In this document: positions 10,365 to 19,767 of the stretch, piece by piece
Numbering within the stretch: the first letter of the stretch is position 1
Layout of the letters: every line of letters begins with the position of its first letter
Assembly (NCBI GenBank): GCA_018398765.1
Contig: JAHBMJ010000077.1
Location: 17,501 to 42,426, forward strand
Origin: Chromera velia
Lineage: Eukaryota > Sar > Chromeraceae
Length of the DNA: 24,926 nucleotides
Reading direction: 5' to 3'
Notes under the pieces: model-generated
The model's database searches: none
Seen by the model: the letters and a program-made list of their open reading frames with translations, nothing else
What the model was told of the DNA's origin: nothing
Program-made: the position numbers and the translations under genes

Positions 10365-12020
10365 TGTTTGCACGCGTTCATTCCGTTCTGTCTGTCTGCA
10401 TGTGCTTGGCTTCAAGCAAACAATGAAAGAAACAAAAAGGGAACCGTGTTCATAAATCTGATGGTTTGTCTCTCCCTCCCTCTGAAAGCGTGTTTGTGGA
10501 AGTTCAGAAGAGGAAGCGGGATGTTGGGCGAATGCAAAGAAAGGGTGGGGGTTGTAGTTAATTTCATAGTCATGTCTCCGCCCTTCCGCGTGATCGTTCG
10601 TTGCCTTTCCTTTTGGATTCCTTAGATTCATTCTTTTTTTCCCCTGACGAGAGAGTCATTGGCTTTTTGCTCCTGTCCGGTTTCGTTTTTGCTCCACTTG
10701 GGACTATTCGTTCGTCTTACTTCGTTTTTCTCCTTTCTTTCTTTTTTCTCGCTCTTCTCTGGGTCAATCTTTCATTCTCCTTTTCTAATCCTTTGTCTCC
10801 GTTTTTTTGTTCGCGCCCGTCTGTCTGTCTGTCCATATGCTTGTGTGTGAGTTGAGTCATTGTGCAGTCCTAATTTTCTCCCTGCCCCTCTCTTTCACTC
10901 CTTTCTTTGTTGTGTCCTCGAATGGACGTGCGCATGTCTTCTCTCTCGCTGTGTGTATTGGTTTTCTCTTCTATGGGTTTGTTTGTGGAGTCCGTCTTTG
11001 TGGGTTAGTGAGAGAAAAGCCGAAGAGAAGAAAAGAGGGTCTCTCTATCTGTCTCTGGATGCGTGTCTGTGTGTATGTACCTGCAATCGAGTGTGGTCTC
11101 TCTCTCTTTCTCTCTGCCCCCCCTCTTCCTTTCCCTCCCCCTCTCTCGTGCTTGTTCATTATTCCGTGCGTGAGTGCGTGCGTGCCTGTGTGAGATTGTG
11201 TGCGTGTGTGTAAGTACATCCGTGCTCGTGTCCTTTGTCTGAACTGTAGCCAGGAAGGACGGAAACAAATCGAATGAATCCTTTGTGTGTTTGTGTCTGA
11301 CCAACAGAGCTCTCCCTCCCTCATCCCCGCTCCCGATGATCCTTTCTTCTCGCTCACTCTGATGACCTTATCTGCATTCTCTTCCTTCTCTTTCTGTTCT
11401 TCTTCCTGTCCTATCCCTCTCCTTCCCTCAAGCATGTGTCGGCGTGCAGTCAGTCAGATGGCGAGAGGCTCTCTCGTTCCTTGCATCAATCGGCAGCATT
11501 GCCCTTTCTTTCTTTCTTTCTTTCTTTCTTTCCTTCCTTTCTTTCTTTTCTTTTCTTTCTTTCTTTTCTTTCTTTTCTGTCTTTCTTTCTTTCTTTCTTT
11601 TTCCCCTCTTTCGACTCTTGTACAAGCATGCACTGGAGTTGGACCGGCCTTCCTATCCTCCTGCGTTTGGTCCCCTCTCTTTTCTCTTCTCTTCCCCCCT
11701 CAGAGTGTGGATGATTGTCTGTCTTCTGTTTTCTTTCCCTCTGCCTAGCTCCCCGGTTCCGGGGGAACAAAAAGAAGGGAGGGAGAGGGAGAGAGAGGAC
11801 GGGTGACAAGGTAGGTGGTCATGCGAGAGAGAGAAAGAGAGGCTGGCAGTCGGTGTGGTTCCAACTGATATCTGGTTGGTTCGCATTCCCTTCTTCCTTG
11901 CCTTCTATTTATTTTTTTGTTCAATACTTATGGTTTCCATTCTTCGATCATTCATCTGGATCTTTGTCTCTCTCTCTCCCCCTCTCCCTCCATCTGTTCC
12001 GGGCTCCCTTCCTGCTGGAC
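10251..12020 (+). repeat. Pyrimidine-rich block with CT and CTTT microsatellites
   Basis: About 1.8 kb in which the plus strand is strongly C+T-rich. It includes a (CT)n tract at about 10341-10364, repeated TCTGTCTG words, CTCTCTCTTTCTCTCT near 11099-11113, and a ~100-bp (CTTT)n/(TTTC)n microsatellite at 11504-11603. All long frames here translate to Phe/Leu/Ser or Lys/Arg/Glu monotony, so I do not call genes. Confidence 0.7.
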
Positions 12021-14000
12021 CAAAAAGCGATCGAGTGATCACTCTCGAGACGGAAATTGTGGAAGAAGAGTTCAGCAAGAAGTGATGCAGGGGCGAATAT
12101 TGCTACCGCCAAATGTGGATAGCTGAAAAGTGACTTGGATGGAAGACGGGCGGACCGTTCGGGGAAAAACGAAACGTCTTCGCCAGTCTTCTCGAAGGAA
12201 ACGCAAAAGAAAGAAAGAAAGAATCAAATATGGAAGCAAGCTTCGACGGGCCTTCCAAAGCAAGCAAGGAATCAAGGAGGGAAGGAAGGAAGGAAGGAAG
12301 GAAAAGAGGACAGCTGATTTCTTCCGTCAGAAATCTTCTGGGTCAACTACTGTGCTAAAGGTTAATTTCTCTCTTGTTTGTGCCTGCTTGGTACCCACAA
12401 GTGCGGTCTGATCCCTTCCGCCCCTTTTCTCCTTCCTTCCTTCCTTCCCTTTCTTTCTTTCTTTCTTTCTGTCTGTCTGTCTTTCTTTCTTTCTTTCTTC
12501 CTTTGTGCATTTCTCTGTCTCTTCCTGTATTTCTTTCGCTCTTCTTCCTTTCTTTTTCTTTCTTTGCTTCTTTCCTGCATCCTGGCTTGTCTGTTAATTT
12601 CTTTCCTTTTCATGTGGGTCTTTTTTTCGTGATTGGTTTCAGTCATTTTTCTGACATCTGAATGCCCCTATCGCTTTTAAATTTCAATCTTTAATTTTCA
12701 ACTCCAAAGCCTAAGCAGCCCCTGCAAGTCAGGAGAGGAATATGCAAGAGCACCATAGAGAAAAAACGAGTCCTGGAGGACGCGACGAAAGAAGGAGAAA
12801 GAAGGGATCTCCGGATGAAAATCAATCACCATCCATGTGAGCAACACACTGATCGAGACGGAAAGAAGATTCGTTTCACAGAGATGCCGGATAGACGGAT
12901 GCAAAGGTACAAAAAGACAATTAAGGGTCTCCAGATTTGCGTGTGCAAGGAAGCAAGCTGCTTCTACTTGCATTCATCTATACACACTCCTGTGCATTCA
13001 TTCGGTTTCTTGACACAGAGAAAGGCGTTTATGGATCGAGCTAGGGCAGATCGGGGGTGACAGATCGCTCTTTCTTTCTTTCTATCGATGAATGAAATGG
13101 AAACCGTCAGAAACGCTTTCCTTGCTTGCGAGCAACTGGAAGGCACGCACGCACACAAACAAACAGACAGACAGAAATGCAGAGTGGGGTGACTCTGCTG
13201 TCATGTTGGAAGGGAAAACAGAGGAAGGGGCCGGCCGGATAGGAGAAATGGAGGGAGGTTGCCTTCCTTCCTTCAAGATGTCATTGAAGGAAAAGTGAGA
13301 AGGAAGAAGAAACACAATGCACGCAGAGGGAGGGAAGATTGACCGACCAGTCGATTTACTTCGACGCAGTTCGAAGAGAAGAGCAGAGGAATCGAAAGTT
13401 TTGCAGAAAAAAGAGCAGCGGAAAGTCAGTGCAGAGAAAAAGTCAAGTTCGTTTATCTGCATGGAAAAGCAAGAAAAAGTACAGCCACGACGATCCTTGC
13501 ATGGGATCATTATCGTCAAGTCAGCTCGCAATCAATCCAGGGGGGGGACAGGGTACTGTAGCGTCCCTCAGTGATTCCCTTTTCTGTCTCTTCTTTTCTC
13601 CCTGTTTTCTGTTCCTGGTACCAACTTTCCACGAATAAAGGAGCAACGCCTGGATGAGGAGGGGGAGAGAGGGGGAGGTGGTTAACTTCAGCAGGAAGCT
13701 TCCTTCATTCCTTCAGAAGGACAACATGCAGAGGAAGCCCATGAGGGTCTGTCGAGGCCTGTTGAGTCAGAAACAAATTGGAAGATAAAGACAGAGACGG
13801 AGAAAGCCTGTTGCTTTGTGCGAGAAGAAAAGTCTGTCTACTCTCGGATGAAAAAAATTGAAGGAAAAAGAGGAAAGAATCTTGCAACCTGCAAGACGGT
13901 GGGTGGAAAGAAAAAGAGGGGAAGGTTGAAAGATACGTACGTGCGGAGACAGAGGAGAGATAAAGCGGGAGAGAGCAAACTTAATTGGAATGAAAAAAAA
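12021..14000. repeat. Purine-rich block with GGAA repeats and an opposing TTTC tract
   Basis: The plus strand switches to G+A-rich, with AAGAAAGAAAGAAAG near 12203-12220, (GGAA)n at 12276-12305 and many GGAGGG/GAAGAAG words to 14000. It is interrupted by another pyrimidine microsatellite, (CTTC)n then (TTTC)n with (TGTC)n, at 12429-12503. No splice-supported gene seen. An AATAAA at about 13634 could be a polyadenylation signal, but no transcript can be tied to it. Confidence 0.6.
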
Positions 14001-14949
14001 AGAACTCGACGCTGGCCGACGTGGCCGTGCATCCTGATGAGCCATTCAACACGTTCAGTAGAACGTTCATGCAAGATCGGCGTTTACCAGCGAGTTCAGT
14101 ATAGATATAGCCAGTGTAGTATTAGTCACTAGATTAGTCACCACTGAAAAACTTTTAAGTTGCTCGCAAAGCATGTTAAAGCGTGCTAGTGCATATACCT
14201 TGACGTCATCATCATCATCATTATCATACGCCATCGCAGTATCGCCATTGGCCTATGAATAGGTGTCTAGCGTTCGGCAGCAACGCACGAGGTAGTTCGG
14301 TTCTTTACAACAGCAGTTCACTTTGATTTATACTTAATTCAACCAGGATCATTATGTGACCGATAATATACTCTAGGGATACTAAGTACTACTTTCTACA
14401 AATAGATAAATATCTCTAGAACTATCTGTAGTAGACTTACCAATTGATTTGGTAAACAAGTAAAAAAACAAATATTATGAACAAATATATATAATTTGCT
14501 ATATATCAAATTATTTTTGTGTTTTATCCTCTGATATATTTGTTTTCAATTTTTATATAGTATTATCATCAATTCCAAGTAAATATTATTGAATCCACGC
14601 TAAGCGGTGCCCTAGGCGGTGCCTTAAATACCTTTACAAACCTAATATGAGGCCTGACATGATAAAATTAAATTAAAATGATAAAAGCTTGGTTTTCGAG
14701 TGCTTATGATGATGATGATTGAGGGTTAAATCCTAGATCTAGTGACGCCGCTTATAAAAACAACTCGGCCTACAAGTTTACAACTGTCACTAACCCCTTA
14801 TCAGATCGACCCCATTAAAAGTTAAAACATTGTTTCAACATTAGCGGTCACACGGTCACAGGCCAATCTCTGCGGCGGCGTTTTCCCTAGGCCACTCCGA
14901 ATCCTTTTCGTTCGATGTTCCAGCGGCCACCAGAGACAGAAAATTTGGA
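14001..14949. other. AT-rich spacer with inverted ATC/GAT trinucleotide repeats
   Basis: No gene. A (TCA)n tract (about 14206-14222) and a (GAT)n tract (about 14708-14719) lie ~500 bp apart in opposite orientation around an AT-rich interior. A 12-bp tandem repeat GCGGTGCCCTAG / GCGGTGCCTTAA lies at 14604-14627. The stretch could be a degenerate element, but the flanks outside the trinucleotide tracts do not match. The last part is downstream of the DUF1989 gene and may include its 3' untranslated region. Confidence 0.45.
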
Positions 14950-15828
14950 TCAATTCTGTCCCAAGTTGACTCCCTGCTGTGAAAGAGGCGGTGACGACTC
15001 AGAGATGGGTGCTGCGGGCTCCCATATTTCTACTCTCAAGGCGAACGCCGCGCAGTCAGAGGCACCCGACGCAGTCTGTCCGCAATCGCCTCCAGGGCAG
15101 GCAGAGAGGGCGCACAAAAGGTCCATCTCTGCGTAGAACTCAATGAAGTCCCCTGGGCGCACTGGGGAGGCCTTCATGAAGTATTGGTGGGTTGTCTTCG
15201 TGAACCCAGTGCACATGAAGACGTTGAGAACGTCGTGCACGTCTGTCTCAGAAAGGCCGAAGGGGGCAACTGCTCTGGTCAGATTCGAGTGACAGCACCT
15301 GTCATACTCCTCTCCGGTGAGCATTTTGTTCGTGTAAGGGTCGCAGCGGGACCCGATGACGTCATGCACCCCTGCACCGTCCTCGTCGAATCCGTAGGCA
15401 AGCGTGTCGTGTGTGATGGTGGCTAGGGGCCTCAGGAAGGGGAAATTCGACCAGAGACGGTGGAAAGTGGTCAGGTGAGTGGCGTGGAGCTGTCGTGTCT
15501 TTGAGGCGTAGAAGCGCTCCTTTTTCGGATCGGCCCGGCTCCATAGGTTCAGGTCTCCCACCTGACTACCCTCTGTGCAGCAGATCCGAAAGAGTTGGCC
15601 CTTCTTTACTGTCCATGCGCGAGCGTCCTTGGGAGGGACAGTGAGCTCGGAGACTTTCTGGGCATCTTTGCGGACGTTCAAATAGAAGGCCTCATCGACA
15701 AAGACCGGGCAGGCTGAGGTCGGCAGCTTGGGCTGATATGCAATAATGACCGGCCTGTCCGAGTTGCTGCACTTCCCTTTGAGGGAATCGTCGCACTTCG
15801 GTGCAGTCCCGTTGACGAGGGTCGTCAT
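14950..15828 (-). CDS. DUF1989 / urea carboxylase-associated family protein
   Basis: An intact, intronless 292-aa protein of the DUF1989 family (COG3665). Bacterial members sit beside biotin-dependent urea/guanidine carboxylases, and CgdA/CgdB members form carboxyguanidine deiminase, which removes ammonia from carboxyguanidine during guanidine use. Family landmarks are visible: KKGQLFRI at 75-82, EGSQVGDLNLW at 86-96, DEDGAGVHDVIGSRCDPY at 148-165, the CCHSNLTRAV block at 178-187 with Cys/His that may bind metal, DVLNVFMCTGF at 199-209, and EMDLLCALSACPGGDCGQ at 234-251. Length slightly exceeds most bacterial members because of a ~30-residue N-terminal extension, with no clear targeting peptide. 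The start is the ATG at 15828. It is divergent from the PhyH gene, 633 bp away. The substrate in this organism is unknown; the assignment to guanidine metabolism is family-based inference. Confidence 0.92.
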   Translation of the reverse strand: MTTLVNGTAPKCDDSLKGKCSNSDRPVIIAYQPKLPTSACPVFVDEAFYLNVRKDAQKVSELTVPPKDARAWTVKKGQLFRICCTEGSQVGDLNLWSRADPKKERFYASKTRQLHATHLTTFHRLWSNFPFLRPLATITHDTLAYGFDEDGAGVHDVIGSRCDPYTNKMLTGEEYDRCCHSNLTRAVAPFGLSETDVHDVLNVFMCTGFTKTTHQYFMKASPVRPGDFIEFYAEMDLLCALSACPGGDCGQTASGASDCAAFALRVEIWEPAAPISESSPPLSQQGVNLGQN

Positions 15829-16461
15829 TTCTGATTTCTCTTTTCAAGAAAAAATGTTCCTGTCAGACTTTGAACCAGATCGTCTCGTCTCAGACGGTAG
15901 TCAGTCAGAACTTAATGACTTGCTTACATGGCACGGAAGGCCGGCTGCATACAGACGTTCTGTGGAGTATGGACCTCTTCGAACGGTTCCAGATTCTGGA
16001 AGGTTCGAGCCTTGAGGAGTCATGGAGACGGAGACGGATTCGAGACGGAGACGGACCCCAGGCTGCGTGCATGCATGTAGACGGGAAATTTCAAGGGAGA
16101 CGGAGACGGCACAGAGGCATGGATTGAATCTCCGTCATGAACACGAGAATTCCGATCTTCAGACATTGTCTGACAGACGCCGGGCACATATTCGAGTCCA
16201 GTCACTCCGACCAGATCGCACACTTTGAATTATATAAGTGTCAGAAAACCGTCGCGAGCCCCATCTGTGCATCTGTGTCGTCCTTCACATTTGACTTCAA
16301 TTCGATCCACCCGCCTCTGTCAGAAAAAGTAGAACCCTGAAGATCTTTCTGTGACTGGGCTGAGCGCAGCACCGAAGATCGAATAGAAAGTCCCCACCTA
16401 CCCGCATCTCAAGAAGCCATCCAGGTCCGCGTCACGCAAACGTCTGACAGCGCGAGTGAAA
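15829..16461. promoter_or_regulatory. Shared divergent upstream region of the DUF1989 and PhyH genes
   Basis: 633 bp separate the two start codons. The region holds three near-identical GGAGACGGAGACGG motifs (16024-16037, 16042-16054, 16096-16109) and a TATA-like GAATTATATAAGTG (about 16227-16240) roughly 225 bp before the PhyH ATG. A GTCTCGTCTCAGACGG phrase near 15884 is partly the complement of the same theme. Promoter function is inferred from position only. Confidence 0.45.
16024..16110 (+). repeat. Three GGAGACGGAGACGG motifs
   Basis: Copies start at 16024, 16042 (lacking the first G) and 16096. Each is itself a doubled GGAGAC hexamer. They lie midway between two divergent genes and could be transcription-factor sites or simply a short microsatellite. 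Confidence 0.7.
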
Positions 16462-17641
16462 ATGCCACTCGACGGAGTCTCCTTAGCGCAGACCTATGAG
16501 AAGAATGGTTTCGTTGCTCCTTTGGACGTCCTCTCTTCAGAGGAAGCGTTGGAGATTCGAAGGAAGTTGGAGGACTGGAGGGCGTCCCTAACGTCTGAGG
16601 GGAGGCTCATTCGATTCAAGAGCCACCTGCTCCTCCCGTGGCTGAGTGATCTGATCAGAAGGAAGGAAATTTTAGACGCCGTCTCCTTGTGCGGCCTGGG
16701 AGACGACATCTTGTTGTGGGACTGTGAGTGGATCATCAAGGAGCCCCACACGCAGGGCGTCTTCGCGTGGCACCAGGACGCCACATACTCCGACCTGTCC
16801 CCTCCTGATCAGGTCAGCAAGGGAAGATCTGGTGCATGTGTACTGCCTCTTTGAAAAGGAAAAGAATAATGCGGGAGGGAGGACGGTGGATAGTATTAAT
16901 ATATTTCGCCGTATTCTGTCCGTCGGAATTCGTGGGACTGGACGGAATCGATGCAGTTGGATCTTTTCTCTCTTGGACCCTTGTTGGCAGACAGGCAGAC
17001 AATGTGTTTTCTCCTTATTTAATTTTCCCCCTCGACCTGTATGACTGGATAGTTCTGTCTGAGTATGTCGCCTACCTGCATGTTGATTTTCCCCCTCCGC
17101 TCAGGTTGTGACTGCCTGGCTCGCCCTTTCGGAATCCAACGACGAGAGCGGGGCGGTTCGGTACATTCCCTCTGCGGAGAAGGTGCAGTTGCCTCACAGG
17201 GAGGTCGCAGGGACGCAGAATCTGCTGCTGCGGGGCCAGGAGGTGAGCGTGTCAGTTGAGGAAGAGAAGGCAGTCGCGGCTGTGCTCCGGCCTGGTCAGA
17301 TGTCTCTGCACTCTGACTTCGTGCTGCATGCGAGCGGGTCGAACAGAACAGAGGACAGCCGTATTGGTCTGGCCATGAGGTTTTTCAGCAAGCGTGTGGC
17401 TTGTGAGACCAAGAGAGAGGTGCGTGAAGGCGCGACGTTGTGCAGAGGGAAGTACGTCCCGACCGAGGGGGCTTTTGACCTTGATGAAGCCCCAGGGGTC
17501 CTCATGGGGCCAGAGGAGCTGAAGAGGCACAGAGAGGCTCTGTTGAAAATGGAGGCCAACTACATGAGAGGGTTTGCAGAGGGCAGGCCCAAGGATTACA
17601 CGCAGAGCCTTCAGGGAGAGGCCGTTGCGGTGACTGCATGA
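16462..17641 (+). CDS. PhyH-family Fe(II)/2-oxoglutarate dioxygenase, two exons
   Basis: Exon 1 is 16462-16812 (117 codons) and exon 2 is 17105-17641, giving 295 aa. The 292-bp phase-0 intron runs from CAG|GTCAGC to CCGCTCAG|GTTGTG, and the join SPPDQ-VVTAWLALSES restores the family consensus. The protein matches the phytanoyl-CoA dioxygenase (PhyH) superfamily, especially the form common in bacteria. The iron triad is complete: FAWHQDATYSDL gives His104 and Asp106, and LHASGSNRTEDSRIGLAMRF gives distal His192, with Arg203 as the likely 2-oxoglutarate ligand. An Asp rather than Ala/Gly at 106 argues for a hydroxylase, not a halogenase. No targeting peptide is obvious, so it is probably cytosolic. 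An in-frame GTG lies two codons upstream, but the ATG at 16462 is the sensible eukaryotic start. The substrate is unknown. Confidence 0.92.
16813..17104 (+). other. Spliceosomal intron of the PhyH dioxygenase gene
   Basis: The 292-bp intron begins GTCAGC, contains in-frame stops, and ends in a pyrimidine-rich TTTTCCCCCTCCGCTCAG. It falls 11 codons after the HxD iron-binding motif, between two well-conserved family segments. Confidence 0.88.
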
Positions 17642-18852
17642 ATAATGAAAGTTTGTCTAAGAGGGAGAAAATGTTTGTGTGATGTGATGTGATGTGATGA
17701 AAAGAGAAAGAGGTGGACCGGCTCAGATCGCAAAGGTTTTGTACACTCTTCGAGATCTGATTCGGCCAAGCACATGCAGTGGCTGCAGGCACGTGCACTC
17801 ACACAGAGCCGGTCTGAGTAGACGTGGCAGTGCCACCTTGCCACGGCAGCTACACATCCATACGGGAGGGGTGGAAGCGATAAAATGTTTCCGGATCTTT
17901 TCGACAAATCCCCTCAATCGCCGTCAACTTCCTTCCAGTCACTTGCCGAAACGCTCCATGTTGCTGTCATGATGTTTTTGCGGGAGTGGACGTATGAGTG
18001 CAGCAGCTGTCGTGCACTACCAGTCTGTTTTTGGCAAGGGATGGCTGTCTGTTGGCAATGCCTCTGTACCATAAATTCATGAAGTCCCGCTTAATTATGT
18101 CTCTCTCCCTCGCGCTCTCCCTCTCACAAACTCTGTGTGTCTGTGTCTGGATGTTCGTACCTGTGAACGAAAAAGGTCAGGCATTAATTGTTTGTCTGGG
18201 CTTCTTGCTGAGGAAATGGATGGATTGAGGAATGGAGTGTGAGAGATTCACGGGAGGAAATCTGTTCAGCACAGGTGACGGCCCGATCTGATTGCCCCGC
18301 ATGTAGCCTTGTTCCGTACATGCAGAAAAAAGGGAAGGAGGGGAGGGAGCAAACTTGAATGGCACAGGTGTTCGAAGACACAAGAAAAGACGCAGACAGA
18401 AGACGTCTGCATGGTGCGTCTCTTTCTTTCTCACGTGCGTTTGTGTCTATATGTGAGAGAGAAAGAAGAAAAAAATAGAATACGATTCTTGAGAAAGAAG
18501 AAAAAAAGAAATTAAAGAAAGGAAGTAGGGAAGGTAAAGAGGAAGGAGAGGCAGCAAGGGCCACGATCTGTCTGCCTGTCTCTTTCGTTTCAAACTGAAG
18601 CAGGAGTCTCATCCTGAGCTATCCTGAGCCATCCATCGATTTGGGGCAATTTAAGCAAGGATCCACTGAGGCGACGGGGACAACCCGACCCGTACATGCA
18701 GAGCCAAAGCGATTTTCTTTTTACCCTTCTATAATTACCCTTCTTAATTGAATCTCAGCGAGAGAGTTGTAGTCGTTTCCTGGATCGATCGTCATAGTTA
18801 TACTTTGAGAGTGGTAAAATATGATAATTAAAGGGTTACATTTTAGGCGATG

Positions 18853-18854
<2 letters not shown>

Positions 18855-18879
<25 letters not shown>
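18855..18879. repeat. (TA)12 microsatellite
   Basis: An uninterrupted TA dinucleotide tract in AT-rich intergenic DNA. Confidence 0.9.
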
Positions 18880-18883
<4 letters not shown>

Positions 18884-19267
18884 GGTGCATTTAGATCTAC
18901 AGATAAAAAGCTCTGGATATGGATGACGATGGCGCATCATAGTCATGGTCATAAAAAACTTTGTACAACTATATTTGTGCGCTAAGTGTATGGGCGTCAG
19001 ATGTTTTTTATATTTTTTTAAAAAAATTTTGCTTTTGGAATTCACTCTTTAATCTGAAAAACAAGCTGAATTAAGAAAGGCTGCTAAGAAGTTAGACAGA
19101 AAAATGATAGAAGAATATATACTTAGTATAAAAGTGTTTCAAAACAACCTAGCTAGAAAAGAACATGTTTTTTAATATGAATCTCTTAGTTTTTTTTTTT
19201 AGCTTATAGCTAGGATTATAGCTAGTTTTGATATAAATATAAAAATTGTTATCTCGGGGCGGAACAT

Positions 19268-19294
19268 ATCAATCAATCAATCAATCAATCAATC
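19268..19294 (+). repeat. (AATC)n microsatellite
   Basis: About six to seven uninterrupted AATC units within an AT-rich spacer. Confidence 0.9.
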
Positions 19295-19767
19295 TCGGCA
19301 ATTAATGTTTTCTGTTATAAAATAAAAAAATCTAAATTGTCGAGAGTTTCCGTTCGTATGCTATGACCTATGCTGTGACACACTCTCTCCCTTCTGCTGT
19401 CAAATTGAATTCACCGCTACCAGGCTACTTCGGCCAACAAAATTCTTCCCCCAAGTCAGCGCCCCTTCATGAATGCTGCTGCATTGTCGGCACTCCTTGG
19501 TGTGGTAAAATATAAAAAACTAAAATTGTTACCAAATTAACGCGAGCGCCGGTCCCTGTGCCGCAACACCCTCGCTCCCGTGCAACTCTTATTTCCTGCC
19601 GTTACTACTCCAAGGTTGCTGAGGTGCCCGTCTTGTCACCCTGCAATTCAGTGGAGAAACCGTACATCTATTGCTTTGCGCCTTTGTTTTCTTTTTTTGT
19701 TTTTTTACGAGAAGACCCGAAGAGACTTGAAAGAGTAGGCTTAGTCCTTAAATCACTTACCCAACAT

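Larger units (their letters stand above)
17642..19767. other. Intergenic with microsatellites, no gene recognised
   Basis: The segment starts just after the PhyH stop and holds a (TGATG)n tract (17679-17700), a purine-rich block (about 18450-18560), (TA)n at 18855-18879 and (AATC)n at about 19268-19294. The interval 18700-19530 is AT-rich. Possible downstream exons of the minus-strand gene ending at 19768 could lie near 19450-19650, but I cannot define them. Confidence 0.5.

Noticed and set aside
10971-11435. A 154-codon minus-strand frame and overlapping plus-strand frames
   Set aside because: They translate pyrimidine/purine microsatellites into His/Thr/Arg/Glu or Phe/Leu/Ser monotony; not coding.
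16456-16461. An upstream GTG start for the PhyH protein
   Set aside because: Eukaryotic initiation at GTG two codons before a good ATG is unlikely; the ATG at 16462 is used.
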